The notes under the pieces were generated by a model. That model did no database searches. It had not been told where the DNA came from and worked only from the letters and a program-made list of their open reading frames with translations. Shown here piece by piece: positions 27,801-37,817 of a DNA stretch of 64,000 bases. The position numbers were made by a program, and so were the translations under genes. The stretch's first letter is position 1. Every line of letters begins with the position of its first letter. The stretch is from CAVSRC01 sp963798195 (GTDB lineage Bacteria > Pseudomonadota > Alphaproteobacteria > Rhizobiales > Kaistiaceae). The stretch is taken from assembly GCA_963798195.1 (NCBI GenBank), contig CAWCSF010000010.1, forward strand, positions 992,001 through 1,056,000. The letters run 5' to 3'.

Positions 27801-28871
27801 CTATTGCGGGATCTTGTCGTCGATGCCCTTGACGTACCAGTTGATACCGAGCAGCGCGCCATCGTCGATGACCTTGCCGTCCTCGACGCCCACCGAGCCA
27901 TCCTGCTTGGCGATCGGGCCCTTGAACACCTGCAGCTCGCCGGACTCGATCTTGGCGATCGAATCCTCGGCCATCTTCTTCACGTCGTCGGGCATGTTCA
28001 TGAGCGGACCGAGCACAAGCACATCGGTCTTGAAGCCATCCCAAGCCTGGTGCGATTTCCATGTGCCGTCGAGAACCGCCTGGACCTCCTGGATGTAGTA
28101 CGGGCCCCAGTTGTCGATCAGCGACGCCAGATGGGACTTCGGGCCGAAGCTCGACATGTCCGCCGATTGGCCGAAAGCGTGGATGCCGGCTTTCTCAGCG
28201 GCTTGCATCCCCGCCGGCGAGTCGGTGTGCTGGGCGAGGATGTCCACGCCCTGGTTGATCAGCACGTTGGCGGCGTCGCCTTCCTTGCCCGGGTCGAACC
28301 ACGAGTTGACCCACACGATCTTCACCTTGAAATCCGGGTTGACGGACTGGGCGCCGAGCATGAAGGCGTCGATACCCATGATCACTTCCGGGATCGGGAA
28401 CGAGACGATGTAGCCGGCGAGCCCCTTCTTCGACATCTTCGCCGCGATCTGGCCCATCACGTAGCGGCCTTCGTACCAGCGGATGTTGTAGGTCGAGACG
28501 TTCGGCGCGGTCATGAAGCCGGTGGCGTGTTCGAACTTCACGTCGGGGAAGTCCTTGGCGACCTTCATCGTCGCTTCCATGAAGCCGAAGGACGTCGTGA
28601 AGATGATGCCGCAGCCTTTCTGCGCAAGTTCGCGGATCGGGCGCTCGGCATCCGATTCCGAGACGTTCTCGATGTACGTACTGGCATCGACCTTGTCGCC
28701 GAACTTGGCGGCGACGTCCTGACGGCCGATGTCGTGCTGCTGGCTATAGCCGCCGTCGTTGTGCGGACCGACATAGACGAAGCAGGCCTTCAGCGGATCG
28801 GCGGCCTGTGCCGAGCCGGCCGTCAGGGCCAAGGCCAGAGCCGCGCCTGAGGCGGCAATAAGTTTACGCAT
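27801..28871 (-). CDS. BMP-family purine/nucleoside ABC substrate-binding protein (356 aa)
   Basis: Periplasmic solute receptor of the BmpA/PnrA family, which binds purine nucleosides in studied members. The signal peptide ends at GSAQAAD (residue 23 or so). The mature start KACFVYVGPHNDGGYSQQHD and the CGIIFTTSFGFMEATMKVA segment are typical. It follows the two permeases and the ATPase in the same orientation, and urate/xanthine enzymes surround it, so hypoxanthine, xanthine, urate or a purine nucleoside is the likely ligand. Confidence 0.9.
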   Translation of the reverse strand: MRKLIAASGAALALALTAGSAQAADPLKACFVYVGPHNDGGYSQQHDIGRQDVAAKFGDKVDASTYIENVSESDAERPIRELAQKGCGIIFTTSFGFMEATMKVAKDFPDVKFEHATGFMTAPNVSTYNIRWYEGRYVMGQIAAKMSKKGLAGYIVSFPIPEVIMGIDAFMLGAQSVNPDFKVKIVWVNSWFDPGKEGDAANVLINQGVDILAQHTDSPAGMQAAEKAGIHAFGQSADMSSFGPKSHLASLIDNWGPYYIQEVQAVLDGTWKSHQAWDGFKTDVLVLGPLMNMPDDVKKMAEDSIAKIESGELQVFKGPIAKQDGSVGVEDGKVIDDGALLGINWYVKGIDDKIPQ

Positions 28872-28947
28872 GGTTGGATACCTCCGTTGTCATTTGCAAA
28901 ACGCCAAGCAAGAACCTTGCCGCATTCCCGGTTCGGCCTCGTATCTC

Positions 28948-29874
28948 CTACCGGTCAGGCACAAACGCCTGGCCAAGGCAGGCCGGTGTGTTGATGCGCA
29001 AAAGCGTGCGATTGCGCGAGATGATCACCAATACCACGACCGTGGTCAGGTACGGCAGCGCATTGAGGAACTGCGGCGGCAGGGCGACGCCATAGCCCTG
29101 GGCGTTGAGCTGCAGGATGCTGATCGCACCAAAGAGCACTGCGCCGATCGCGACGCGGACCGGCAGCCAGGTACCAAAAACCACCAGCGCCAGCGCGATC
29201 CAGCCCCGGCCCGCGGTCATATTGGGTATCCACTGCGGGGAATAGACGATGGACAGATAGCCGCCGGCGAGACCTGCACAGGCGCCGCCAAACAACACGG
29301 CCAGGAAACGAACCCGGATGACGTTATAGCCAAGCGCGTGCGCCGAGACGTGATTGTCGCCCGTCGCCCGCACGATCAGGCCGGCGCGTGTGCGGAAAAG
29401 GAACCAGCTCACCGCGACGATCAGGGCGATGCCAACATAGAAGAGCGGGTCCTGACCGAAGAGGACCGGCCCGACCAGGGGGATGTCGGTCAGGCCCGGA
29501 ATAATGATGCGGTCGAGTTGCAGTCCAGGGATGCTGACGTAGCGGTCGCCGATCAGCGCCGACAGGCCGAGCCCGAAGAGCGTCAGCGCGAGGCCCGAGG
29601 CGACCTGGTTTGCCACAAAGACCAGCGTCACCAGCCCGAACAGCGCCGCCATGGCAATACCCGCAAGGATCGCGGCAAGGACCCCTAGAAGCGGAACGCC
29701 GGTCGCGTAGCCGGCTATGAAGCCGGTCACGGCGCCGACGGCCATCATGCCCTCGACGCCGAGGTTGAGGACGCCGGACCGCTCCGCGACGAGTTCGCCG
29801 AGCGAAGCAAAGAGCAGCGGCATCGCGGCGGTGGTGATGGTGAGCAGCAGGCCCTGAAGTTCGATCGCACCCAT
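28948..29874 (-). CDS. ABC transporter permease, BmpA-type importer (308 aa)
   Basis: Inner-membrane permease of the BPD_transp_2 family with 8 or so hydrophobic helices. GVLNLGVEGMMAVGAVTGF is the typical nucleoside/branched-chain-type permease segment. It starts 1 bp after the stop of the other permease (29876) and would form the heterodimeric channel with it. Located upstream of the binding protein by 76 bp. Confidence 0.9.
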   Translation of the reverse strand: MGAIELQGLLLTITTAAMPLLFASLGELVAERSGVLNLGVEGMMAVGAVTGFIAGYATGVPLLGVLAAILAGIAMAALFGLVTLVFVANQVASGLALTLFGLGLSALIGDRYVSIPGLQLDRIIIPGLTDIPLVGPVLFGQDPLFYVGIALIVAVSWFLFRTRAGLIVRATGDNHVSAHALGYNVIRVRFLAVLFGGACAGLAGGYLSIVYSPQWIPNMTAGRGWIALALVVFGTWLPVRVAIGAVLFGAISILQLNAQGYGVALPPQFLNALPYLTTVVVLVIISRNRTLLRINTPACLGQAFVPDR

Positions 29875-29875
29875 C

Positions 29876-30964
29876 TCAGGCGCTCACTGTGAAGGTAGTC
29901 GCCGCCTGCGGGCGGACCAGCCGCACGCGATAAAAGATGAGCGTGTCGCACGCGAGCACGAAGAACAGCAGCAGCCCCTGGAATACGCGCGCGATCTGCT
30001 CCGACAGGTGGTAGGTGCTCTGGATGCCCTCGCCACCGAGGTACGAAAGCGCCAGCACGAAGCCGGCGACGATGATGCTGAGCGGATTCAGCCGGCCGAG
30101 AAATGCCACGATGATGGCGGTGAAGCCGTAGCCGGGCGAAACGCTGATGCGCAACTGACCGAGCGGACCGGCGACCTCGCAGATGCCTGCGAGCCCGGCA
30201 AGACCGCCGGAAATCAAAAAGGCAATCAGGATCATCCGGTTCTGGCTGAAGCCGGCGAAGGCCCCTGCCCTGGGCGCCTGGCCAAGCACGCGGATCTGGA
30301 ATCCGGTCAGCGTCTTGCGCAAGAGGAACCATGCCGCCACCGCCACGACCAGCGCAAATATGATGCTGATGGTGATGTGCTGCCCGGCGATGACGGGCAA
30401 CAGTTGCCCCTCGCTGAACTGGCGGCTGTTGGGGAAGTTGAACCCCGCCGGATTACGCCATGGCCCGCGCGCAATCCAATCGAGGAAGTAGCCGGCTATG
30501 TAGACCAGCATGAGGCTGGTCAGGATTTCGTTAGCGCCGAAGCGCGTCTTGAGCAGCGCGGGTATCGCCCCGTAGGCCATGCCGCCGAGGATGCCCATGA
30601 GGAGCATCAGGGTGATCACGATCGGCCCCTGCCACTCGGGGAAGAGGATCGGCAGCGCCGAACCGGCGATGGCCCCCGCGGTGAACTGTCCCTCGGCGCC
30701 AATATTCCAAGTGTTGGACAGGTAGCAGAGCGACAGACCGACCGCGATGAGGATCAACGGGGTCATCTTCACGATCAGGTCCTGGATCGACCACCAGGCC
30801 GTCAGCTTCTCGATGAAATAGACATAGAGCGCACCGAAGGGATCGACGCCGTTGACAGCGAAGATGACGAAGCCGCACACGACGGTCAGCCCAATGGCGA
30901 TCAGCGGCGATAGCAATGCCATCGCAGCGGAGCGTTCCGGCCGCCGGATCAGTTCAATGCGCAT
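29876..30964 (-). CDS. ABC transporter permease, BmpA-type importer (362 aa)
   Basis: Second BPD_transp_2 permease of the purine importer, longer at the N-terminus than its partner. LSNTWNIGAEGQFTAGAIAG is the conserved permease motif and CEVAGPLGQLRISVSPGYGF is typical of YufP-like permeases. It follows the ATPase gene by 25 bp. Confidence 0.9.
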   Translation of the reverse strand: MRIELIRRPERSAAMALLSPLIAIGLTVVCGFVIFAVNGVDPFGALYVYFIEKLTAWWSIQDLIVKMTPLILIAVGLSLCYLSNTWNIGAEGQFTAGAIAGSALPILFPEWQGPIVITLMLLMGILGGMAYGAIPALLKTRFGANEILTSLMLVYIAGYFLDWIARGPWRNPAGFNFPNSRQFSEGQLLPVIAGQHITISIIFALVVAVAAWFLLRKTLTGFQIRVLGQAPRAGAFAGFSQNRMILIAFLISGGLAGLAGICEVAGPLGQLRISVSPGYGFTAIIVAFLGRLNPLSIIVAGFVLALSYLGGEGIQSTYHLSEQIARVFQGLLLFFVLACDTLIFYRVRLVRPQAATTFTVSA

Positions 30965-30989
30965 GCCCCTGCCCGTCCCCGTTTGCCGC

Positions 30990-32546
30990 CTAGTGTCCGT
31001 GCGCCCCGCCCATCAGCAGTCCGATTTCTTCGCGCGTGATGCCATGAGCGTCGCGCGGCTCTGAAAGAAGTCCCTTGGATATGACCGCAATGCGATCGGA
31101 AATCTCCAAAATCTCATCGAGGTCCTGGCTGATGATCAGCACCGCCGATCCGGCCCGCGCCAGATCGATCAGCGCCTGCCGGATGGCCGCCGCCGCGCCC
31201 GCGTCGACGCCCCATGTCGGCTGGCAGACGATGAGAAGCCCGGGTCGCCGGTCAAACTCACGACCCACGACGAACTTCTGAAGGTTGCCGCCGGACAGCG
31301 ACGCCGCCTCCGGATCGGGTGATCCCTTGCGCACATCGAATGCGTCGGTAACCTTGCCCACGATACTTCGCGCGCTGGTGAAGTTGACGATGCCGCCGCG
31401 AGCCAGTCCCTCGCGCGTCCCATGCCGGGTCAGAACAACATTCTCCGAAAGCTTGAAACGTGGCACCGCGCCGTGGCCGAGCCGCTCTTCAGGAACGAAG
31501 GCCGCGCTTAACCTACGCCGCGCGTTCACGCCACGCCGTCCGCATTCCGTGCCGTCGATTGCGATGACATGATTCTGCGCAGCACGGTTTTCGCCGGAAA
31601 GCGCGGCGAAGAGCTCATCCTGCCCGTTGCCGGCGACGCCAGCGATCGACAGCACCTCGCCGCCGCGCACCTCCAGAGAAATGTTCTCCAGCGCTATGGC
31701 AAACGGGTGCGGCCGCGGCATCGAGAGATCGCGAATAGCGAGCCGCACCGGCGCGGTCGTGGGCGTCGGTTCGTGCGCCTTCAGTTGGCGCACCTCGGCG
31801 CCGACCATCATGCTTGCCAGTCGTGCCGCCGTCTCCTTTTGCGGGTCGCACTCGGCGACGACCTTGCCATGGCGAAGGATGGTCGCGTGGTGGCAGATGG
31901 CTCGCACCTCCTCCAGGCGGTGGCTGATGTAGAGAACCGAGACGCCCTCCGAGGCGAGACGCTTCAGCGTGACGAAGAGATCGTCGGCCTCCTGCGGAGT
32001 CAGCACCGAGGTCGGCTCGTCCATGATGATGAGCTGCGGCTCCTGCAACAGGCAGCGCACGATCTCGACACGCTGCCGCTCGCCAACGGACAGGTCGGCA
32101 ATCACCGCATCCGGGTTGAGCGGCAGTCCGTATTCGGCGGAGACGGAGGTGATCCGCTTCTTCAGCTCCGCGAAGCTGTTGATATGGGCTAGCGCAAGCG
32201 AGATGTTCTCCGCCACGGTCAGCGCATCGAAGAGCGAGAAATGCTGAAACACCATGCCGATGCCGAGCGCCCGGGCTGCGGCGGGGTTGGCGATGGTTAC
32301 CGGCTTGCCGCGCCAGCGGATTTCACCGGCCGTCGGTTGCAGCGCGCCGTAGAGGATCTTCACCAGCGTCGATTTGCCCGCCCCGTTCTCACCAAGCAGC
32401 GCATGGATCTCGCCCGGCTTGATGGCAAAGTTGACCATGTCGTTGGCGCGGATCGTGGCGAAATCCTTGACGATGCCGATGGCCTCAAGCGTCGGCTCGC
32501 CCGGCAGCCTCTGGAACGCCGCAACGGGCTGCGTGCCAACCTCCAT
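30990..32546 (-). CDS. ABC transporter ATP-binding protein with two cassettes (518 aa)
   Basis: Duplicated-ATPase subunit (YufO/sugar-importer type). Cassette 1 has Walker A GENGAGKST (52-60), signature LSVGERQRVEI and Walker B LIIMDEPTSVL. Cassette 2 has a degenerate Walker A (GVAGNGQDEL) and signature LSGGNLQKFVVG, as usual for this class. The ATG overlaps the xdhC stop, coupling the importer to the xanthine dehydrogenase genes. Confidence 0.92.
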   Translation of the reverse strand: MEVGTQPVAAFQRLPGEPTLEAIGIVKDFATIRANDMVNFAIKPGEIHALLGENGAGKSTLVKILYGALQPTAGEIRWRGKPVTIANPAAARALGIGMVFQHFSLFDALTVAENISLALAHINSFAELKKRITSVSAEYGLPLNPDAVIADLSVGERQRVEIVRCLLQEPQLIIMDEPTSVLTPQEADDLFVTLKRLASEGVSVLYISHRLEEVRAICHHATILRHGKVVAECDPQKETAARLASMMVGAEVRQLKAHEPTPTTAPVRLAIRDLSMPRPHPFAIALENISLEVRGGEVLSIAGVAGNGQDELFAALSGENRAAQNHVIAIDGTECGRRGVNARRRLSAAFVPEERLGHGAVPRFKLSENVVLTRHGTREGLARGGIVNFTSARSIVGKVTDAFDVRKGSPDPEAASLSGGNLQKFVVGREFDRRPGLLIVCQPTWGVDAGAAAAIRQALIDLARAGSAVLIISQDLDEILEISDRIAVISKGLLSEPRDAHGITREEIGLLMGGAHGH

Positions 32547-33545
32547 CAGCGCCCTCCGGCAGCACGCCGCGACGGCGTGGCCACCGGTGCCGCCGCCGAT
32601 CGCAACGCTTCATCACGCGCCAGCAATTCCGCCGCGGTGGCGGCGGCGATTACCGCCGGAACCTTGGAGTGGATGCCGCCAACGCCAATCGGGCAAACCA
32701 GCGACGCGATGCGCTCCCGCGATACACCGGCTTCGGCCAAGCGCCGCTCGAAGCGCGCCCGCTTGGTCGCCGAGCCGATCAGCCCAACATAGGGGAACCG
32801 GTCGTCGGTCAGCGCCGCGTGGACCAGCGCCAGGTCGAGCTGGTGGCTGTGGGTCATCACCAGGACGAAACTGTCCGCCGGTGCGTCCGAAAGCGCCTCG
32901 CCCGGTTCGTTCATCTGCCGCAGTGAAACGTTGGCCGGGACGAAGGCTGGAAACGCGTCCGGCCGCGGATCGACCCAGGTCACCGCAAAAGGCAGCGGCG
33001 CCAGCGCCAGCACGAGGGCACGGCCGACATGGCCCGCGCCGAACAGGATCAGTCGGCCGGCGATCGTCGCCGAACGCCTCGGTCAGCACATCGCCCTGGA
33101 GAGTAGCGCTTCCCGGCGTCATCGATTCCCCCGTGACGGCGCGGCGATGGATTCCGTCCACCGCGACCGTCCCCCTGGTGACCAGCCTACCCGTCGCCTC
33201 GGCTTCGGCCAACCCGGCGATTTCCGGCCGCTGCGCGGCATCAATCAGCTCCACGACGATGTCGACATTGCCGCCGCAGCATTGGCCGAGTTCGGGTCCA
33301 AGGGCGAAGTTCCGCAGCTCTGCCTTCTTGCCCTGCGGGTTGGAGAGCGCCGCCTGCGCGATGGCGATGGCCCGCCATTCCAGAGTGCCGCCGCCGATCG
33401 TGCCGGTGAATCCGCCATCGGGATGAACGATCAGCCGCGCGCCGGCTTCCCGGGGAGACGACCCCCGCGCCGCCGCCAGCGTCACCATCGCAACCCGGCC
33501 GTGGCGGTCGAGACCGTCGAGCACCCGCGGCCAGACGGCCGTCAT
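32546..33545 (-). CDS. xdhC: XdhC xanthine dehydrogenase accessory protein, one frameshift
   Basis: Inserts sulphurated molybdenum cofactor into XdhB. About 332 residues after removal of one extra base near 33065. The N-terminal XdhC/CoxI domain has RGSSPREAGARLIV and TIGGGTLEWRAI. The C-terminal Rossmann domain has LILFGAGHVGRALVLAL after the shift and ends in VGLIGSATKRARF and CPIGVGGIHSK. The ATG overlaps the xdhB stop (ATGA), and its stop overlaps the transporter ATPase start. Confidence 0.92.
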
Positions 33546-35872
33546 CCGTCGGTTCCCGCGGTAGCGCGAATGGCACGCATGATCGCCTCTGGCGTCGTCG
33601 GCGCATCGAGCCGCGGAAACACCGCCGGCTTCAGGCTGAGGATTGCGTCGGTCACCGCCGAGAAGACGGAGATCGCCAGCATCAGCGGTGGCTCGCCCAC
33701 CGCCTTGGAGCGGAAGATCGCATCCTCGCGGTTGCCACCGGACTCGAACAACGCCACGCGAAAATCCGCCGGCACGTCCGACGACGTCGGAATCTTGTAG
33801 GTCGACGGCGCGTGCGTCTGCAGCCGGCCCGCCGAATCCCAAACCAGCTCCTCCGTCGTCAGCCAGCCCATGCCCTGCACGAAGCCGCCCTCGATCTGAC
33901 CGATGTCGATCGCCGGATTGAGCGACTTGCCGACGTCGTGGAGGATATCCACGCGGTTGACCCGCATCTCGCCGGTCATGGTGTCCACGGTGACCTCCGA
34001 GCAGGCCGCGCCGTAGGCGAAATAATAGAAGGGGCGACCGGTTGCGCGCTCCCTGTCCCACGTGATCAGCGGCGTCTTATAGAAGCCGGCCGATGACAGG
34101 TGCACCCGGTTTACATAGGCCGCCTGCGCTACCTCTGAAAGGGTCATGGTCCGGTTACCGACCAGCACTCCGCCGTCCTGGAATTTCACCTGGTCCCGCG
34201 TGACATTCCATTTTTCTTCGATGAAGTCGTAGAGGCGGTCCTTGATCTCGCGGCAGGCATTGAGCGCCGCCATCGCGTTGAGATCTGTGCCGGCGGACGC
34301 CGCGGTCGGCGACGTGTTCGGCACCTTCGCCGTCGAGGTGGCGGTGATCTTCACCTTGTCGAGGCCCACCCCGAATTCCTCGGCGACGACCTGCGCCACC
34401 TTCACGAACAGCCCCTGCCCCATCTCCGTGCCGCCGTGGTTCAGGCTGATCGAGCCGTCACGGTAGAGATGAACCAGCGCGCCGGCCTGGTTGAGATGGA
34501 TGAGGGTGAAGGAAATGCCGAATTTCACCGGCGTCAGCGCGATGCCCTTCTTCAGCACCGGATTGCTGGCGTTGAACTCGGCGAGCTCCTTGCGGCGCTG
34601 GTTGTAGTCGCTGGTGCGCTCCAGTTCGCCGACCAGCTCGTGCAGGATGTTGTCCTCGACGCGCATGCCGTAGGGCGTGCGGTCGCGGCCGGCGCCGCCA
34701 TAGAAATTCGCCTTGCGCACGTCGAGCGGATCGCGCCCGGTGACGAAGGCGATGTGGTCCATCATCCGCTCGGCGAAGAGCATGCCCTGCGGGCCGCCGA
34801 AGCCGCGGAAAGCCGTGTTGGAGACGGTGTTCGTGCGCGTCCGCCGGGTCAGGATGCGGCACGACGGGTAGTAGTAGGAGTTGTCGGCGTGGAACATCGT
34901 GCGGTCGACGACGCCGAGCGTCAGGTCTTCCGAGTAGCCGCAGCGCGCCGAAAGCGCGACATCGACCGAGCGCAGGCTGCCTTCGCGTGTGAATCCGGCC
35001 GAGTAGTCCACGCGGAAGTCGTGGCGCTTGCCGGTCATGATCATGTCGTCGTCGCGGTCGAGGCGCATCTTGCACGGCCGCCCCGTCTTCCAGGCGGCGA
35101 GCGCCGCCAGCGCCGCCCACTGCGTCGCCTGGCTCTCCTTGCCGCCGAAGCCGCCGCCCATGCGCCGCACCTCCACGGTCACGGCGTTGTCGTTCAGGCC
35201 GAGAACGTGGGCCACGACATGCTGCACCTCGGTCGGGTGCTGGGTCGAGGAATAGACGAACATGTCGCCATCCTCGCCGGGGATGGCCAACGCCACCTGC
35301 CCCTCGAGGTAGAAGTGCTCCTGCCCGCCGAGTCGGAATTCGCCAGTCACCTTCTTCGGCGCCCGCTCCAGTTCCTCGTCGATCTCGCCGCGCTCGAACT
35401 TGTAGTCTGGCAGCACGCTCGTGCCCGCGACCAGCGCGTCGTCGACATCGATCACTGGCATCGACGGCGCCGTGGCTATCCGCGCCAGGCGGGCCGCGCG
35501 CCGCGCCTGATCGCGGGTCTCGGCCACCACGACGAAGAGCACCTGCCCGAAAAACATGATCGTGCCGCTGACGATCAGCGGGTCGTCGTTGATGTCCTTC
35601 GGGCTGATGTCGTTCTTGCCGGGAACATCCTTCGCAACCAGCACCGCCACGACACCCGGCGCAGCCTTGACCGGCTCGAGGTCGAGCGTCGTGACACGGC
35701 CCGCCGCGATCGGCGCGTAGCCCGGCGCGAGATGCAGCGTGCCGGCCGGCACGCGCTGGTCGTCGATATACATCGCCTGGCCGGTAACGTGCTTGACGGC
35801 GCTGTCGTGCGCCGCCGGCGTCCGGACGACGGAGAAGTTCTCCGGATCCTTGGGGGCGCTAGCCTGATCCAT
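33542..35872 (-). CDS. xdhB: Xanthine dehydrogenase molybdenum-binding subunit (776 aa)
   Basis: Catalytic Mo-cofactor subunit oxidising hypoxanthine and xanthine to urate. Family motifs include GQEHFYLEGQVAL, RRMGGGFGGKE, NTAFRGFGGPQGM (substrate arginine region) and GTEMGQGLFVKVAQV; the catalytic glutamate region lies near the C-terminus (GSVNRED-type: SGGNREDAIFRSKAVGEPPL). Full length and unbroken. It overlaps the 3' end of xdhA by 14 bp. Confidence 0.96.
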   Translation of the reverse strand: MDQASAPKDPENFSVVRTPAAHDSAVKHVTGQAMYIDDQRVPAGTLHLAPGYAPIAAGRVTTLDLEPVKAAPGVVAVLVAKDVPGKNDISPKDINDDPLIVSGTIMFFGQVLFVVVAETRDQARRAARLARIATAPSMPVIDVDDALVAGTSVLPDYKFERGEIDEELERAPKKVTGEFRLGGQEHFYLEGQVALAIPGEDGDMFVYSSTQHPTEVQHVVAHVLGLNDNAVTVEVRRMGGGFGGKESQATQWAALAALAAWKTGRPCKMRLDRDDDMIMTGKRHDFRVDYSAGFTREGSLRSVDVALSARCGYSEDLTLGVVDRTMFHADNSYYYPSCRILTRRTRTNTVSNTAFRGFGGPQGMLFAERMMDHIAFVTGRDPLDVRKANFYGGAGRDRTPYGMRVEDNILHELVGELERTSDYNQRRKELAEFNASNPVLKKGIALTPVKFGISFTLIHLNQAGALVHLYRDGSISLNHGGTEMGQGLFVKVAQVVAEEFGVGLDKVKITATSTAKVPNTSPTAASAGTDLNAMAALNACREIKDRLYDFIEEKWNVTRDQVKFQDGGVLVGNRTMTLSEVAQAAYVNRVHLSSAGFYKTPLITWDRERATGRPFYYFAYGAACSEVTVDTMTGEMRVNRVDILHDVGKSLNPAIDIGQIEGGFVQGMGWLTTEELVWDSAGRLQTHAPSTYKIPTSSDVPADFRVALFESGGNREDAIFRSKAVGEPPLMLAISVFSAVTDAILSLKPAVFPRLDAPTTPEAIMRAIRATAGTDG

Positions 35873-37349
35873 GCGTTGCCCCCTCGCGTCGGCCGATCAC
35901 GCGCGTGCGCGTGCTCGCCGTGCCCGCCGCCTCGATCAGCGCCTTGCCGAGGATCGCGTGCGCCGTCTGCGCGCGGTAGCGCCCGCTGGCCCGGTGATCG
36001 TCGATCGGCTCGAAGTCGTCCTGCAGCGCGGCGAAGGCCCGGCTCCACGCCTGCGGATCGCGGATCGGATTGCCCATGAGCGCCCGCTCGGCATTGCGCG
36101 CCCGCTTCGGCGTCTCCGCCATGCCGCCGTAGGCGAGCCGGGCGTCGGTGACCGTGCGGTCCTCATCGACGGTGAAGCGAAACGCGCCCATCACCGACGA
36201 GATGTCCTGGTCGAAGCGCTTGGTCACCTTGAAGCAGCGGAAGATGTGCTCCTCGCCCATCTGCGGTATCCGGATCGCCGTGACCAGTTCGCCCGGTGCC
36301 CGGTTCTGCTTGCCGTAGGAAATGTAGAAGTCCTCGATCGGTATCGAGCGCGGTTGCTTGCCCTTGCGCAGGTCGAGCTTGGCGTCCAGCGCGATCAGCA
36401 CCGGCGGTGTATCGCCGATCGGCGAGCCATTGGCGACGTTGCCGCCCATTGTGCCGCTGGCGCGCACCTGCTTCGAGCCCAGACGGCGCAACAGTTCGCC
36501 GAGGTCCGGATCGAGAGCCCGGAAATGGGGCTCGATCTGCGCGTAGGTCGCTCCGGCGCCGATGAAGATTTCGCGTCCGCTGTCCTCGATCAGGTCGAAA
36601 CCACCGACCTTTCCGATATGAATGATCTTGGGGAGCTTGCGAAACTGCTTCGTGATCCACAGGCCGACGTCGGTTGCACCCGCGACGATGGTGGCGTCGG
36701 GGTGCCGCTCATACAGGTCGGCGAGGCCGTCGAGGCTTGCGGGTGCCGCGAAGAACTGCTTGTCGTCGCCGATGAATACATCCTCGCTGTCGGCGAGGAA
36801 GGAAAGCACGCCGCTCATATCGTTGACACCGGAGCGGAAACGGTCGCGACGCGAACCGGCGCAGGCCGCCACGGCGGCATCGACGATCGGGCGGTAACCG
36901 GTGCACCGGCAGAGGTTGCCGGCGATCCAGTCGTTGATGGTGTCGCGCGATACCTGCCCGTTGGTCGACTGGTACATGGCGAACAGCGCCATAACAAAGC
37001 CGGGCGTGCAGAACCCGCACTGCGAGGCATGCTTCTCGACCATCGCCTGCTGGATGGGATGCAGCGTGCCGTCGGGCGCGACCAGGTCTTCGACCGTCAC
37101 GATCTCGGTGCCATCCACCTGGCCGAGCAGTTGAATGCATGAATTGACCGGCTCGTAGACCAGCCGTCCATCGCGCATGCGGCCGAGCGCCACTGTGCAG
37201 GCGCCGCAGTCGCCTTCGGCACAGCCTTCCTTCGTACCGGTCGAGCCTTCGGTCTCGCGGAGATAATCGAGCAACAGGTCGGTCGGCGCGACGTCGATCA
37301 ACTCGACCAGGCGGCCCTTGCGAATGAAACGGATCGTCGGACGCATCAA
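35859..37349 (-). CDS. xdhA: Xanthine dehydrogenase iron-sulphur/FAD subunit (496 aa)
   Basis: Electron-transfer subunit of xanthine dehydrogenase. Residues 1-170 hold two [2Fe-2S] clusters: a plant-type GCAEGDCGACTVALG, and CGFC...CRC in ASQCGFCTPGFVMALFAMY and NLCRCTGYRPIVDAA. Residues 195-480 form the FAD domain with AGATDVGLWITKQ and the conserved GGNVANGSPIGDTPP. Start is at 37349 or the adjacent ATG at 37346; both overlap the uraH stop. Confidence 0.96.
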   Translation of the reverse strand: MMRPTIRFIRKGRLVELIDVAPTDLLLDYLRETEGSTGTKEGCAEGDCGACTVALGRMRDGRLVYEPVNSCIQLLGQVDGTEIVTVEDLVAPDGTLHPIQQAMVEKHASQCGFCTPGFVMALFAMYQSTNGQVSRDTINDWIAGNLCRCTGYRPIVDAAVAACAGSRRDRFRSGVNDMSGVLSFLADSEDVFIGDDKQFFAAPASLDGLADLYERHPDATIVAGATDVGLWITKQFRKLPKIIHIGKVGGFDLIEDSGREIFIGAGATYAQIEPHFRALDPDLGELLRRLGSKQVRASGTMGGNVANGSPIGDTPPVLIALDAKLDLRKGKQPRSIPIEDFYISYGKQNRAPGELVTAIRIPQMGEEHIFRCFKVTKRFDQDISSVMGAFRFTVDEDRTVTDARLAYGGMAETPKRARNAERALMGNPIRDPQAWSRAFAALQDDFEPIDDHRASGRYRAQTAHAILGKALIEAAGTASTRTRVIGRREGATHGSG

Positions 37350-37693
37350 CTGCCCCGGTAAGTGGAATAGCCGAACGGCGAAAGCAGCAGCGGCACGTGA
37401 TAGTGGGCGCCCGGATCGGCGATGCCGAAGCGGATCGGCACCACATCGAGGAACAGCGGCGACGGCAAGTCGTGGCGGCTGCGCAGATATTCGCCGGCGT
37501 GGAAGCGCAGCTCATACGTGCCGGCCATCATCGCCTCGCCATCGAGCAGCGGCGTGTCCACGCGGCCGTCACTGTTCGTGCGCGCCGACGTGACGCGCAC
37601 AGGCTCGCCGTCCATCCTGAACAATTCGATGGTCATCCCCGCCGCAGGCAAGCCTGCGGCGGTGTCCAGAACATGGGTCGTAAGGCGTCCCAT
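37346..37693 (-). CDS. uraH: 5-hydroxyisourate hydrolase (115 aa)
   Basis: Transthyretin-related protein hydrolysing 5-hydroxyisourate to OHCU. The N-terminal LTTHVLDTAAGLPAAGM holds the catalytic histidine, RFHAGEYLRSR is the second conserved segment, and the C-terminal YRGS tetrapeptide is the family signature. The ATG at 37693 is preferred over 37720, because the protein normally starts directly before THVLD. First gene of the purine cluster. Confidence 0.95.
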   Translation of the reverse strand: MGRLTTHVLDTAAGLPAAGMTIELFRMDGEPVRVTSARTNSDGRVDTPLLDGEAMMAGTYELRFHAGEYLRSRHDLPSPLFLDVVPIRFGIADPGAHYHVPLLLSPFGYSTYRGS

Positions 37694-37817
37694 CGTGACA
37701 CCCATTCTACGCAAACGCATGGCCGCCGTGACCGACGCCCCCGCCGCACCGCTTCTTGCCCCAACCTGCCCGTCACCGGCCAGATTCCAAGGCTCGACAA
37801 TGGATTATGCCGAAAAC

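Noticed and set aside
34436..36079. 547-codon plus-strand open frame opposite xdhB/xdhA
   Set aside because: Shadow of two well-conserved genes on the minus strand; no recognisable domain.
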